Source: Candidatus Poribacteria bacterium
Lineage (GTDB): Bacteria; Poribacteria; WGA-4E; WGA-3G
Length of the DNA stretch: 64,000 nt
Assembly: GCA_022827625.1 (NCBI GenBank)
Contig: JAJEIE010000031.1
Span: forward strand, 1-64,000
Direction: 5' to 3'
Translations under genes and position numbers: made by a program
Part shown: positions 16,005-25,082 of the stretch, in pieces
Layout of the letters: each line of letters begins with the position of its first letter
Position numbering within the stretch: the first letter of the stretch is position 1
Notes under the pieces: model-generated
The model's input: only the letters and a program-made list of their open reading frames with translations
Database searches by the model: none
Told to the model about the DNA's origin: nothing

Positions 16005-19000
16005 CTACCGAAAAACCTCATCAAGCCGCCAAACCAGCTTAAGCGCATCCGTCCAGCCCGTTTTAGCAAACATATCCAATAGATTCAGTAGGTCTTCCAA
16101 AGCCTTACCATCTTGCACCTCGTCCCGATGGTCAGCAAGGACAATTTCAACAAATTCAACGACATCTCGGACTGCAATAGCGTCAAGGTTATACTCAAAA
16201 GATTCACTTGATTTTACGACTCCCGCCGCTAAATGCAATACCTCTTTCGGATTGCAGCTCAGGAAACTTGTTAGGAGTTGCATGAAATAGTGTGCCGTTG
16301 GCGCGAACATCAATCCATGTTCTGAATTTTTTGCGAAATCAATAACCTGCTGCATCAACGGTTTGACTTCATTGTAAAATTGACTGCGCAACTCAATAGG
16401 TTTCTCAGATTGGTCTTTTTCAGGTGCCACCTCATAGTAAAGACACGTGATAACCCGGTCAATCACTTCATAGGTATCACGTAATTGTTTTGCTACTGCC
16501 TCAGTTTCATGCTTTTTGAGAGTTCTATATAACTCCCCAACCCTACCAGAAACCACATCAATCACTTCCTTTAACCAGTCAATACCTCGTTTTGCTATTT
16601 TACGTCCGGCATCCGTTTCAAAGTGCTTCAGACTGACATAATCCTTCGTAACCTGATTCACAGCACGGGTTAGAATGTTAGCGTACTGGATCGGATCTGT
16701 GAAAAAGGTGTTTTTGATTGTTTCCAATGCCCATGAATTTTCGCAGCCTATCGCCAATCCCATCAACAGATAACTAAATGGGTCAAACGAACCTGATTTT
16801 GCTGGCGGTAGCGGTGTATGCTGAAGTAACTTCGCCATAATGCGAGCAGTCTTATCTTCATTTTCTTTCGCCTTTCTGATGACTTGTGTCAACGTAAAGT
16901 AGAGATATTCTTGTACAATGTGAGTTCTTTCATGCCTTGCTCTATTGTTCACAATGTGCCAGAATTCTTCCGGTGCCTTGTCATAAACTTGGAACAACTC
17001 CATCGCCGTTACCATACGAACAGATGGTACAAGATCATTCGCAAGCGCCTCAATTGTGTCCAATATCTCCTTATCAGGTTGGTGAAACGCGAGTCTAAGT
17101 AGACCCCGAGCAGCTTCATGCCGTGGAAATGGAGAATAACCTGGACCATCAAATTGGTCATCGTAGAAGGGATTTGGTTTGGGCTGCTCGTGTTCTGCGC
17201 CCTCTAAAAGTACTTGTCTGCAAAAAATGAATGACTCACTCTCAAGATTATTAGCAATTCGAGCTATAATTGCTACACAATTGGTTAGATTTCGCCAAAG
17301 TAAATCGGTTACCCCTTGATCGGCTTCTGTATCGCTTTTTAGTTTAGTGCATACTTCCCGTAACTGCGGTAAAATCAATTTGGCAGCTTCCTGAGTCGGT
17401 GTATCATTTCGCCAATCAGAACTGAATTTATTGAGATTCGGAGAAAAACGTTGCAATCCTTGATTTTCAGGTGTAGTCGTATCAACGCCCTGTCTTTGAA
17501 GCCATTTTTCCTCAGTAACAGGTTCTGTCCAAGTTCTAAAAGTGACAGGAGGTTGATTCTCGGGAATATCGTTTTTACGCTCCATATCTTCTCGAATTTG
17601 CTTCGCTTCATCCGTTCGCAGCAAATTTATGGAGATTTGTGCCAGGAGCCGGTTTCTGCACATTTCAAGAGATTCACGATTATCTTCGGATCCGCTCGGG
17701 AGTCTTAAGATACTCTTTTCAATCTGAAGAAGTTGGTCTGACGTAAACTCAGATGCAGCGGCTTTTAAAAATAGGCCGAGTTCATAAGAGGTTTCAAAAT
17801 GTAATAGTACCGGTTTCGCAATACACAATTCAAATAGACGTGGCGCGAAAACTTTGGGAAATTGTGCAGCAGTTTTCAACAGCCGTTTCCAGAAAAATGC
17901 AACCCAAACTTCATCGCGGACAATATCAAGTAGTGAATCAAGGCGTGGATCTTCTGAGGCAGCCAATTCTGCAATAAATCCAAACAGCGTATCCGCCATT
18001 TCAATTGGCTCATCGGAGGACCGCTGTTCATCCCACATATAACTATTGTCTTGGACAAAATATGTGGATTTTCCACGAAAATCAAAAGTTTTCGTCAAAT
18101 TATCAACTGTTCCATTAATATAGAAACGAATAATGAAGAAATTTAAACTTTGAATTGCTGCTCGCGCAGCAGTTCGTGGTAACACCTGAAGAAAATTATC
18201 AAAATGGTTCACTAACCTATATTGACACATTCGATAGTCCTGATGACGAACAGTCGCCATAGGGAAGATAGGTCCACCTCGAATAACCTTCTCATCACTA
18301 TGCTCGTAACGGGCAAATACCGTACGATAAATCAAAACGACGAACTTCGGGTCGTACTTCCAAATTCTATCAACATGTTCGGTTAAGGATGACAGAAAGC
18401 CTATCGGAAAATTCTCTTCCTCCGTCAGCTGGAGAACTTTTTCAAGAAGCACTCGTGATTCTTCAACATTCGTATGATATGTCTTGGCAACAAGTGGCAC
18501 AACCCAATAACCACCCAGTCGATTATACCAATCGTTCTCATTCATTCCTCTCTCCTGCCACACCCATTCAAGGAACCGTCGGCCAATCCGTCCACATGCC
18601 TCTTCAACATTTGCATCCGTTGCTCGCTTAAGAATATCCGAAGTGAGGGTTGCCAAATCCCAAGCAAAGTTGGCGTGCAAGTATTCCGAAATCTGATCAA
18701 AAAATTCGCTCCAGAGAACGTCACGTTCAATTTGCAGTGTCCGAAGTGCTTGCAAAAGTCGTATTATTGCCTCGTTTGCAATATCCTCTCCACTCCGTAG
18801 TTTCTCTAAAAGCGGCTCGAATTGATTTATCTCACGAGCTTCACTTGCGATCGCACTTGTCGGAATCAAGCGCGCGACAAGGCGCAAATGTACAGATTGA
18901 TCGCTTGGGAAAATATGCCAAAAAGTTCTCCAGAAACTTTTAGAGTCATAATACCACAGACGGGTGAAAAAATAGGTGAGGCTCGGTCGGAGAAAAAGCG

Positions 19001-20012
19001 GACGCGACGGATCCTCGGTAACAAAACCTTCTAGGTGTTGAGGAGCATCATCAATGAGTAGAACGCTAATTGCATAATCAAAAAGAATGTTGTGAGAAAA
19101 AGCAATCTGCCCTCCACTAGAAGATACCTTTGTCAAGATTTCATCACTCAGGAGATCATTCCATGCCGCCTGTCTAACAGGTACATCAAGATTCAGTTCT
19201 TCATAAATTTTGTACTGTTTAATAGCCAATAAACGTTTCTCAACCATCCGTTTCGCGATTCCTTCAAGAACGAACCGACGGGTGTCGCCATTACTTCGAG
19301 CCTCAATTCGGCGTTCCCAAAAGAGACCGAGTAATTGAACTTCAGAACGCACTTGGCTAAAATCGGGCAGATCTGGTGAAGTTTTTAGAATTTTTTCTAA
19401 TAACCAGAGATTAAAGGGATTTGCAAGGATATTTTTAAAGTCCTGAGAACCGTCGTTATAGACAGATTGAGGGCATCCAATCTGATTTAAGGCTTGTAGA
19501 ATTTCGTCAGGATTGAGGATAGGAATTGTGAAATGGCGGCATGAGATGTCTTCGCTCTGATATTTGGTGTCACCAGGACTACCGAATAGCTCTAAGAGTT
19601 CTTGTGATTTCTTCGCGTCATAGGTACGGACTGTAACGACAACATTCCACTTCACGAGTTCGCGAATTGCACGTCCGATCAGATTTAGGAAGCGTTTACG
19701 CGTCTGCTCATCCCGGGCAGCATCAAAAGCATCAAAGAGTAAAATTGCGTTTTTGCCTGACACCGGGATAGATTTCAACTTTTCAATAAGATCGCCTTTG
19801 TAAGATAACTCTTGCTGTAAAGTTTTGGCGGTGCCATCTCCAAGTTGGTCAATCCGTAAAAGGAGATGTGGAACTTCGTTAGCCTTTAGGCGTTGGCGAA
19901 GTTGTTTCAGGACGTATGTTTTTCCAACACCCGGGCTGCCGATGATAACACCATCTCCCCGCGAGGCGAAATCTTGCAAGTCGTTCAATAGTTGCTTCCG
20001 CTCAATTTTCAT
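16005..20012 (-). CDS. STAND/NACHT-like P-loop ATPase with large helical C-terminus (putative defence protein)
   Basis: About 1335 residues. Walker A GSPGVGKT and Walker B ILLFDAFDA lie within the first 100 residues, followed by VTVRTYDA, a sensor-like arginine segment. Near residue 335 the motif FSHNILFDYAIS matches the winged-helix end of NACHT/STAND modules. About 1000 residues of helical, repeat-like sequence follow, with no effector recognised. STAND ATPases of bacterial defence sense phage proteins through such C-termini and switch on an attached effector. Here the effector would be the SIR2 protein, whose gene overlaps this start by 11 bases. I chose ATG 20012, with GAGGA upstream, over TTG 20018. 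An R-M gene lies in the same run. The defence role is inferred. Confidence 0.65.
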   Translation of the reverse strand: MKIERKQLLNDLQDFASRGDGVIIGSPGVGKTYVLKQLRQRLKANEVPHLLLRIDQLGDGTAKTLQQELSYKGDLIEKLKSIPVSGKNAILLFDAFDAARDEQTRKRFLNLIGRAIRELVKWNVVVTVRTYDAKKSQELLELFGSPGDTKYQSEDISCRHFTIPILNPDEILQALNQIGCPQSVYNDGSQDFKNILANPFNLWLLEKILKTSPDLPDFSQVRSEVQLLGLFWERRIEARSNGDTRRFVLEGIAKRMVEKRLLAIKQYKIYEELNLDVPVRQAAWNDLLSDEILTKVSSSGGQIAFSHNILFDYAISVLLIDDAPQHLEGFVTEDPSRPLFLRPSLTYFFTRLWYYDSKSFWRTFWHIFPSDQSVHLRLVARLIPTSAIASEAREINQFEPLLEKLRSGEDIANEAIIRLLQALRTLQIERDVLWSEFFDQISEYLHANFAWDLATLTSDILKRATDANVEEACGRIGRRFLEWVWQERGMNENDWYNRLGGYWVVPLVAKTYHTNVEESRVLLEKVLQLTEEENFPIGFLSSLTEHVDRIWKYDPKFVVLIYRTVFARYEHSDEKVIRGGPIFPMATVRHQDYRMCQYRLVNHFDNFLQVLPRTAARAAIQSLNFFIIRFYINGTVDNLTKTFDFRGKSTYFVQDNSYMWDEQRSSDEPIEMADTLFGFIAELAASEDPRLDSLLDIVRDEVWVAFFWKRLLKTAAQFPKVFAPRLFELCIAKPVLLHFETSYELGLFLKAAASEFTSDQLLQIEKSILRLPSGSEDNRESLEMCRNRLLAQISINLLRTDEAKQIREDMERKNDIPENQPPVTFRTWTEPVTEEKWLQRQGVDTTTPENQGLQRFSPNLNKFSSDWRNDTPTQEAAKLILPQLREVCTKLKSDTEADQGVTDLLWRNLTNCVAIIARIANNLESESFIFCRQVLLEGAEHEQPKPNPFYDDQFDGPGYSPFPRHEAARGLLRLAFHQPDKEILDTIEALANDLVPSVRMVTAMELFQVYDKAPEEFWHIVNNRARHERTHIVQEYLYFTLTQVIRKAKENEDKTARIMAKLLQHTPLPPAKSGSFDPFSYLLMGLAIGCENSWALETIKNTFFTDPIQYANILTRAVNQVTKDYVSLKHFETDAGRKIAKRGIDWLKEVIDVVSGRVGELYRTLKKHETEAVAKQLRDTYEVIDRVITCLYYEVAPEKDQSEKPIELRSQFYNEVKPLMQQVIDFAKNSEHGLMFAPTAHYFMQLLTSFLSCNPKEVLHLAAGVVKSSESFEYNLDAIAVRDVVEFVEIVLADHRDEVQDGKALEDLLNLLDMFAKTGWTDALKLVWRLDEVFR

Positions 20013-21039
20013 CGTCAATTCCTCGTTCCATACGTTGATTCACTTCTTCCAACCAATCCACTTGATCCGCTGTCGGTTGACTTCTAATTGTACACGCTTC
20101 GTGAATCTCATCAACGATTTGCTCTAAACCTTGATGTGAGTTGTCAGGGTCCTCATAAAATACAGTGCCAACGCCATATTCATTGTTAAGTCTTTTAGAT
20201 TTGTCTTTGGAATCCTCAGCATCTTTGAGGGAGATACTCATAATTGCAAAATGAGTGGATTTATTCCATGTCCATAAATCTTCACTGACAGTCTCTAATA
20301 TCTTGTTGAGATAAGGATCGTCCATGCTAAAACCAACAAAAACGACTCTACGGGTTGCTAAAACCGCCCATAGCAGCCTGAAACGAAGTCTCGATTTGTT
20401 TTTTTCATCATCTTCGGCAGCTGGATCAAGACCATAAGCACGCTTGTAGTCTTCAATACTTAGAATTATACTGTCTGCTGGGTTAAATGTCCCATGTAAA
20501 TGTGCGATGCGGCGAGTCATTCTTTTATCATTATTCATTGCCATTAGGAATTCATGAACTCGTGCGCCGGAATTCTCGTCAATAACCAATGAATTATCAG
20601 ATGCAGACTCTTGGTCTATTGCACCTAATGCAGCTTCAAGCACAGTATCATAATTCGTTGTCAAAATTCCTCTAAAAGGTAATGAGACGAGCATCTTGTG
20701 AAAATCATCACATGGAGGAGATTTCCGCTCAAATAATCTATAAAGAAAATCATGATATCTACGCAGATTACTTGTTTTATCACGAATGTGTGATTTGATG
20801 TCTTCCGCGTATGCTAATGCATCGCCGCTCCGCGTTTGATCAAGACCGGTGCCACATCTATTGGCTAAATTCTTCAATTCCTCCAGAAGCCCATCCCAAG
20901 TCACATAACCTACACGTGCACTACTTCCAGCACCAACTATGAGTACGGATTCTCCTGAAGCAACAAAGTCAATCAACTCACGCTTTCGCTCCTCATTTTC
21001 GTCTCGTTCCTCAGGTGTAAAAATTTCTGGATTGTTCAT
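20002..21039 (-). CDS. SIR2-family protein (putative NADase effector)
   Basis: 345 residues from ATG 21039. The SIR2 Rossmann motifs are intact: GAGSS (36-40) for NAD binding, TTNYD (127-131), the HLHG catalytic His at about 182, and VFVGFSMDDPY (about 234-243). No zinc-binding CxxC pairs are present, as in defence SIR2 proteins that hydrolyse NAD rather than deacetylate. The C-terminal 100 residues look helical and may contact the partner. The stop codon overlaps the start of the STAND-like ATPase, so the two are probably made in fixed ratio. An upstream TTG extension to 21153 is less likely. Abortive-infection activity is inferred from family knowledge. Confidence 0.8.
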   Translation of the reverse strand: MNNPEIFTPEERDENEERKRELIDFVASGESVLIVGAGSSARVGYVTWDGLLEELKNLANRCGTGLDQTRSGDALAYAEDIKSHIRDKTSNLRRYHDFLYRLFERKSPPCDDFHKMLVSLPFRGILTTNYDTVLEAALGAIDQESASDNSLVIDENSGARVHEFLMAMNNDKRMTRRIAHLHGTFNPADSIILSIEDYKRAYGLDPAAEDDEKNKSRLRFRLLWAVLATRRVVFVGFSMDDPYLNKILETVSEDLWTWNKSTHFAIMSISLKDAEDSKDKSKRLNNEYGVGTVFYEDPDNSHQGLEQIVDEIHEACTIRSQPTADQVDWLEEVNQRMERGIDDEN

Positions 21040-21186
21040 GCAAAAAATTAGGGGTTTGTCCAATTTCAAATTGTAACTTACCCACAATAGACCCTCCCAA
21101 CTTCCCGTTGCTGTCTTCGTTAAAATAGTAGCACATTTAACTCGGAAAATCAAGATGAAGATAAATATGCTACCCTTATGATCTGA

Positions 21187-21218
21187 TTACGGCACACGGA
21201 GTGTGCCTACTACTTTAA
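21187..21218 (-). repeat. Stop-codon palindromic repeat, copy 1
   Basis: On the minus strand AAAGTAGTAGGCACAC supplies the last Lys codon and TAG stop of the R-M gene. A GGCACAC/GTGTGCC stem and GTAA follow. It is related to copies at 25037, 37255, 39050 and 40774. Confidence 0.75.
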
Positions 21219-24200
21219 GGCAGGCAACCCTTCAACAACCGCCACCGTCTCCAAACTCACCGTAACCACCTTCCCAATCAACCGAACAATATACTGCGGA
21301 TCGTCCGTACGGTTCGGGTCGTTAACAATACCACTTCGTTTGTCCCTCTTGAGGCGATACTGATCCACGACCCACTCCAACGCCGAACGCGTGCCAAGTC
21401 GGTAGTCAAAGACTTGTGGCGGAATGCCATCAATCGTGAGGAATTTGTTGTAGACAATTTGCGTTTTGTCTCTGGAAAGTTTCATCTTTTCCACGCGCCA
21501 ATCAAGTGGGACCTCAGGATTCTGAATGAACTTGAGTTTATTGTATTCAGGTTGGGATTCGTAGTTAACGTGGATTTCCGCGAGCCGTTCGCCTGCCTTT
21601 GCGAATCCCCAGAAATCTTGAATATAGGGGATATGCGGCAGATCGCGTTTGAGGTTCGCTTCATATTTCTCGCGATAGTTGGGATGATGCAAGAGTCCAT
21701 AGGTGTAATGAAAGATGTCCCACTTGGTGATGGTGTCGTCGTTATAATGCGTTCGGAAGTGTGTCAATGCCCAATCTGTGATGTTTTCTCGGCGGTTCGT
21801 CCCGTCTTCATCGTAAGTGTAGAAAGGGAAACATTGAAAGCGATCGCGTGCCGCAAGTATGTGAGAATCAGGAATTAGATTCGCCATCAAGGTATTGAAA
21901 TCTGCCCGGAAGCCGTGGTCGCTGACAATTATCACTCGATTTTCGGTTTCGCTCTGAAGGTTAGGGAAGATAGACGGACAAACGTATACTCGTTCTGTCA
22001 GCATTCTGTCAAAGTAAAGATTTGATTTGGTAAACGGACGATAGATAGATGCCCTCATCTTTTGATGCGAAAAATCAACAGTTCTCCCTCTTTGCAAATT
22101 TCGTTTGAGTCCTTCACTCCACTTGATTTTATCATCATCAGAAACAACAAAATCATCAACATTTACATCTTGATCTGTCAGATGCTGCCACTTGAGCATC
22201 TGCGAATTGTAGGTACTAATCATGCGGCTCATATTTTCAGCGAGTGTACCCGGATTAAAGTTGTAAGCCCAGGCATCACGACTTGTGTTAACACCTGCCC
22301 CATAGATTTTGAAAATTACGCCTTCTACCTCACCTTTTATCGCTTTGGCTTCCTTAGTCCCCATCGGTATAAAAGTGTCAAACTCAGGATGAAGCCCTTC
22401 AGTAAGCCACGTATGTCGTCCATCGGGTTGAATGTTTTGCCACGGAATAGTTCCGACGTGTTGGCAATCATCAAGAAAGTCAAATTTCTGCTTTCTGTTC
22501 CATAGGTCATCAGTGCGATAGTAAAAGATACGTGTGGATTCTGATAGGTTCTGTCTGTTTTTTACAAACAGATTGATGCTAACGCCGACACGTATTCCAA
22601 ATACATTCGCATCGGAGACTTTTAAGCCTTTCCGTGCATTCCCACCTAAGTCGAAAATATAAATCGCGTCAAAGTCTTCCGTGAGGTGCTTCCGCATGCC
22701 ATCAAATGCCACGCCATCCAGAAAACCGTTGTTTGTCACAAACGCAACAACGCCTTCATCTCCAATACGATCCGATGCCCACCGAATCGCCTTCACATAA
22801 GGATCCGAGAGTGCGTTTTTATTCGTTGCCTTTGAATCTTGCGAATACGTTTCTCGGACTCGCGCATCCATCGTCTCATACTTCCGATTCTTGTTGTTGT
22901 CGTTCTCATTGACCTGCCCCGCATTATAGGGTGGATTGCCGATAACCACAAACATCGGAGTCTCTTTTTGTTTTTCGACGCGCTCGGTATTCGCTGGCGT
23001 GAATAGCTGCATCTGCCGTTCTTCTGCCATCTCAAACGTGTCTACCAGACAGATACCTTGATAGGGAGCATACCGATGCGTTGCAGTGTAAAACTGCTGT
23101 TCGATATTCAGGTTGGCGATATAATAGGGCAGGAGCATCACTTCGTTACACTGGAGTTCAGGCGGATCCGCCGTATATTTCCGCTCTAACGAAATCGGAT
23201 CCAGCTCCTGCATAAGACGGACGATGAAGTTGCCGGTCCCCACAAATGGATCAATAATATGGACACCAGCATCCGAGAGGGAACGGTTAAATTCGGTCTG
23301 CAAAATATGCGCAACGCTTTTCACCATGAAATTCACAATCGGCTGCGGTGTATAGACGATGCCGTGTGTATCCGCTACCTTGATGGAGAAGCCTTGAAAG
23401 AATTGCTCATAAACAGTATTGAGGAATCCCTGTTTTTGTGAGAAATCGGTAATCGTACTGGCAGTTGTCTCAATCGCAGCGTAGAACGGCTCCAAGGGAC
23501 GAAGAAATTCTGATCGGTTCAACGTCCGCTCAGTAAGCACATCAATGACGTTTTCAATTTCACGAGCGATAATATTTCGGCGGGTAAAATCAGGATTATC
23601 AAAAACAGTGCGGAAGATGCGCTCTGTCAACAGATGCTGGATAAGCATCTCCTCTACGGCAGCAATAGAGAGGTTCGGATTAATGGAGACTTGGCACTGC
23701 TGATGAAAACGGGTGAACGCCTCATGAAAATGTGGACTGTTTTGGCGTTCCGTTTCAATTAACGCTGCCAATTTTTCGCCGAGTTCCGGCACCGTCTCTC
23801 TGAATTCAGAAACTGCCGCATGCCACGCCGTGATGTTCTCTTCCTGATAGGCGAAGAAGGTCTGGAGAACGTGGACAAGGTTTCTCGGCTCAGTGATGTC
23901 AAGGTCAAGTTGGAGCTGCCCGTGTTGATAGAGGAGGGCGTGGGTTGGCGATTGGATAACGATGTTTTTCGAGGGATAGCCTGCAGCGAACTTCTTGTCC
24001 GCTTCAACGTATAGGTCGTCCCGTGTATCTTTCGCTTCCCAATAACCGTGTGGTAAACCGTAGGTATCGACGACTTCACCATCAGGCGTTATTCGTCTTC
24101 TCTCCGGCGTGTAGTGTGTCTTTTCACAGAGGAGAGTGAGGTCGGATTTGTGGCAGTAGTGCTGGAGGAGGTTTTGGAATGCGGCGCGGACAGTGCCTTC

Positions 24201-24290
24201 ATTTTCCGCACCGTGTTGTGCATATTTTTTCAGTTCAGCGTAATATGTTTTGATGGGTTTGTGCGTCGGTTTGATGTTGGTATCTGGCAT
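21210..24290 (-). CDS. Type ISP-like restriction-modification enzyme without helicase domain
   Basis: 1026 residues. An N-terminal PD-(D/E)XK-like nuclease carries Asp75 and WEAKD (Glu85, Lys87). A helical coupler leads to an N6-adenine methyltransferase with motif X VYTPQPIV (about 312), motif I DPFVGTGNF (347-355) and motif IV NPPY (452-455). The C-terminal third should be target recognition (type ISP C-terminal domain). Classical type ISP enzymes are about 1500 residues with a translocase between nuclease and methyltransferase. That part is missing here, so the layout is closer to type IIG. It has its own promoter and precedes the SIR2/STAND pair. The recognition site cannot be read. Confidence 0.85.
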   Translation of the reverse strand: MPDTNIKPTHKPIKTYYAELKKYAQHGAENEGTVRAAFQNLLQHYCHKSDLTLLCEKTHYTPERRRITPDGEVVDTYGLPHGYWEAKDTRDDLYVEADKKFAAGYPSKNIVIQSPTHALLYQHGQLQLDLDITEPRNLVHVLQTFFAYQEENITAWHAAVSEFRETVPELGEKLAALIETERQNSPHFHEAFTRFHQQCQVSINPNLSIAAVEEMLIQHLLTERIFRTVFDNPDFTRRNIIAREIENVIDVLTERTLNRSEFLRPLEPFYAAIETTASTITDFSQKQGFLNTVYEQFFQGFSIKVADTHGIVYTPQPIVNFMVKSVAHILQTEFNRSLSDAGVHIIDPFVGTGNFIVRLMQELDPISLERKYTADPPELQCNEVMLLPYYIANLNIEQQFYTATHRYAPYQGICLVDTFEMAEERQMQLFTPANTERVEKQKETPMFVVIGNPPYNAGQVNENDNNKNRKYETMDARVRETYSQDSKATNKNALSDPYVKAIRWASDRIGDEGVVAFVTNNGFLDGVAFDGMRKHLTEDFDAIYIFDLGGNARKGLKVSDANVFGIRVGVSINLFVKNRQNLSESTRIFYYRTDDLWNRKQKFDFLDDCQHVGTIPWQNIQPDGRHTWLTEGLHPEFDTFIPMGTKEAKAIKGEVEGVIFKIYGAGVNTSRDAWAYNFNPGTLAENMSRMISTYNSQMLKWQHLTDQDVNVDDFVVSDDDKIKWSEGLKRNLQRGRTVDFSHQKMRASIYRPFTKSNLYFDRMLTERVYVCPSIFPNLQSETENRVIIVSDHGFRADFNTLMANLIPDSHILAARDRFQCFPFYTYDEDGTNRRENITDWALTHFRTHYNDDTITKWDIFHYTYGLLHHPNYREKYEANLKRDLPHIPYIQDFWGFAKAGERLAEIHVNYESQPEYNKLKFIQNPEVPLDWRVEKMKLSRDKTQIVYNKFLTIDGIPPQVFDYRLGTRSALEWVVDQYRLKRDKRSGIVNDPNRTDDPQYIVRLIGKVVTVSLETVAVVEGLPALK

Positions 24291-24330
24291 CTATTTCTCC
24301 GGACGTTGTGAGTATAGGAAATAATGCCAA

Positions 24331-24359
24331 ATTATACACAAATCAGCACACAATCGCAA
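24331..24359 (-). promoter_or_regulatory. Promoter of the R-M gene
   Basis: On the minus strand, TTGCGA and TATAAT are 17 bases apart. The -10 box lies 40 bases before the ATG, and GGAG precedes the start. Confidence 0.6.
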
Positions 24360-24647
24360 GCGGAATTTCGTTGCCGATAGCGTCATTTAGAAACGCAGTC
24401 GGGATTTGGAAATCCCTCCTACAAGAGAATTGAATACCTTTGCGCTGTTCACCCGACTATTCATATCTGGAAAATTTGACAAGTACGCTCACGCATACGA
24501 CAGAAAGCACGATTAGAAAATTCATTGTCCTTCCCTCCTCAATTTCTCAAGATTTTTGATGTTTCTATAAAATATAATGACATGCTTTAGTAATACGTAA
24601 TATCTGTGAAAAGGTGACAAAAATTTGTGATGAATTAACAGAAACCA

Positions 24648-24676
24648 TTGACACCCAAACGCTCTTACCCTATAAT
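24648..24676 (+). promoter_or_regulatory. Perfect-consensus sigma-70 promoter
   Basis: TTGACA, 17 bases, TATAAT: every hexamer base and the spacing match consensus. The start codon of the next gene follows 39 bases after the -10 box. Confidence 0.85.
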
Positions 24677-24715
24677 ATTCCTAAAATCGATAACGAATGA
24701 ATCCATAAAAAATAG

Positions 24716-25039
24716 ATGCTTTCACAAGAATACATAGAAAAATGTCAACACCCCCAAATTCAGGCACTTCGACCTGACTCAGAAAACTCGAAAGGCTTGT
24801 GGATACCAACCGCTGAACAACTTCAGCAACTCTTAACTCAGAAACTCCCCTATCCAGACCGGTCGGTTTTACGCCGTACCGCAGACGGATGGGAATATCA
24901 AACTTATTTTCGTGAGTGGGCAGCCGATTACGGCACTTATATTGATACACACCGCCAGTTTACTGGCACTGATACCGAAAGTGTGCTTTTACAAGTATTA
25001 ATGGCTTTTCTCGGTATCAGTGAACGATGGATGGTATAA
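24716..25039 (+). CDS. Unknown 107-residue protein
   Basis: A soluble protein with no recognised domain. It contains LWIPTAEQLQQLLTQKL, WEYQTYFREWAADYGTYIDTH and a C-terminal TESVLLQVLMAFL helix. It stands behind a perfect-consensus promoter, so it is probably well expressed, although no Shine-Dalgarno is visible. Its TAA stop begins a palindromic repeat, after which the ASRT-domain gene follows in the same direction. The two may form an operon. The function is unknown. Confidence 0.55.
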   Translation: MLSQEYIEKCQHPQIQALRPDSENSKGLWIPTAEQLQQLLTQKLPYPDRSVLRRTADGWEYQTYFREWAADYGTYIDTHRQFTGTDTESVLLQVLMAFLGISERWMV

Positions 25040-25067
25040 GCAGTAGGCGCACACCGTTGTGCCGTAA
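25037..25067 (+). repeat. Stop-codon palindromic repeat, copy 2
   Basis: It begins with the TAA stop of the preceding gene and continues GCAGTAGGCGCACACCGTTG, a variant of the family, in the direction of transcription. Confidence 0.7.
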
Positions 25068-25082
25068 CGTAAAAGGAATACG

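Larger units (their letters stand above)
24291..24715. other. Divergent intergenic region with promoters and a palindrome
   Basis: No gene is seen in these 425 bases. They hold the minus-strand promoter of the R-M gene near 24331-24359. A perfect palindrome GGGATTT-GG-AAATCCC lies at 24401-24416, one of the dispersed repeat types. A consensus plus-strand promoter lies at 24648-24676. The rest is AT-rich. Confidence 0.6.

Noticed and set aside
20002-21039. Calling the SIR2/ATPase pair Avs5
   Set aside because: Avs5 is a single SIR2-STAND chain. Here the two are separate genes and the C-terminal sensor is not recognised, so the name would overstate the match.
24481-24715. Small RNA or riboswitch in the AT-rich gap
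   Set aside because: Only promoter elements and one palindrome could be supported; no conserved RNA structure is recognisable.
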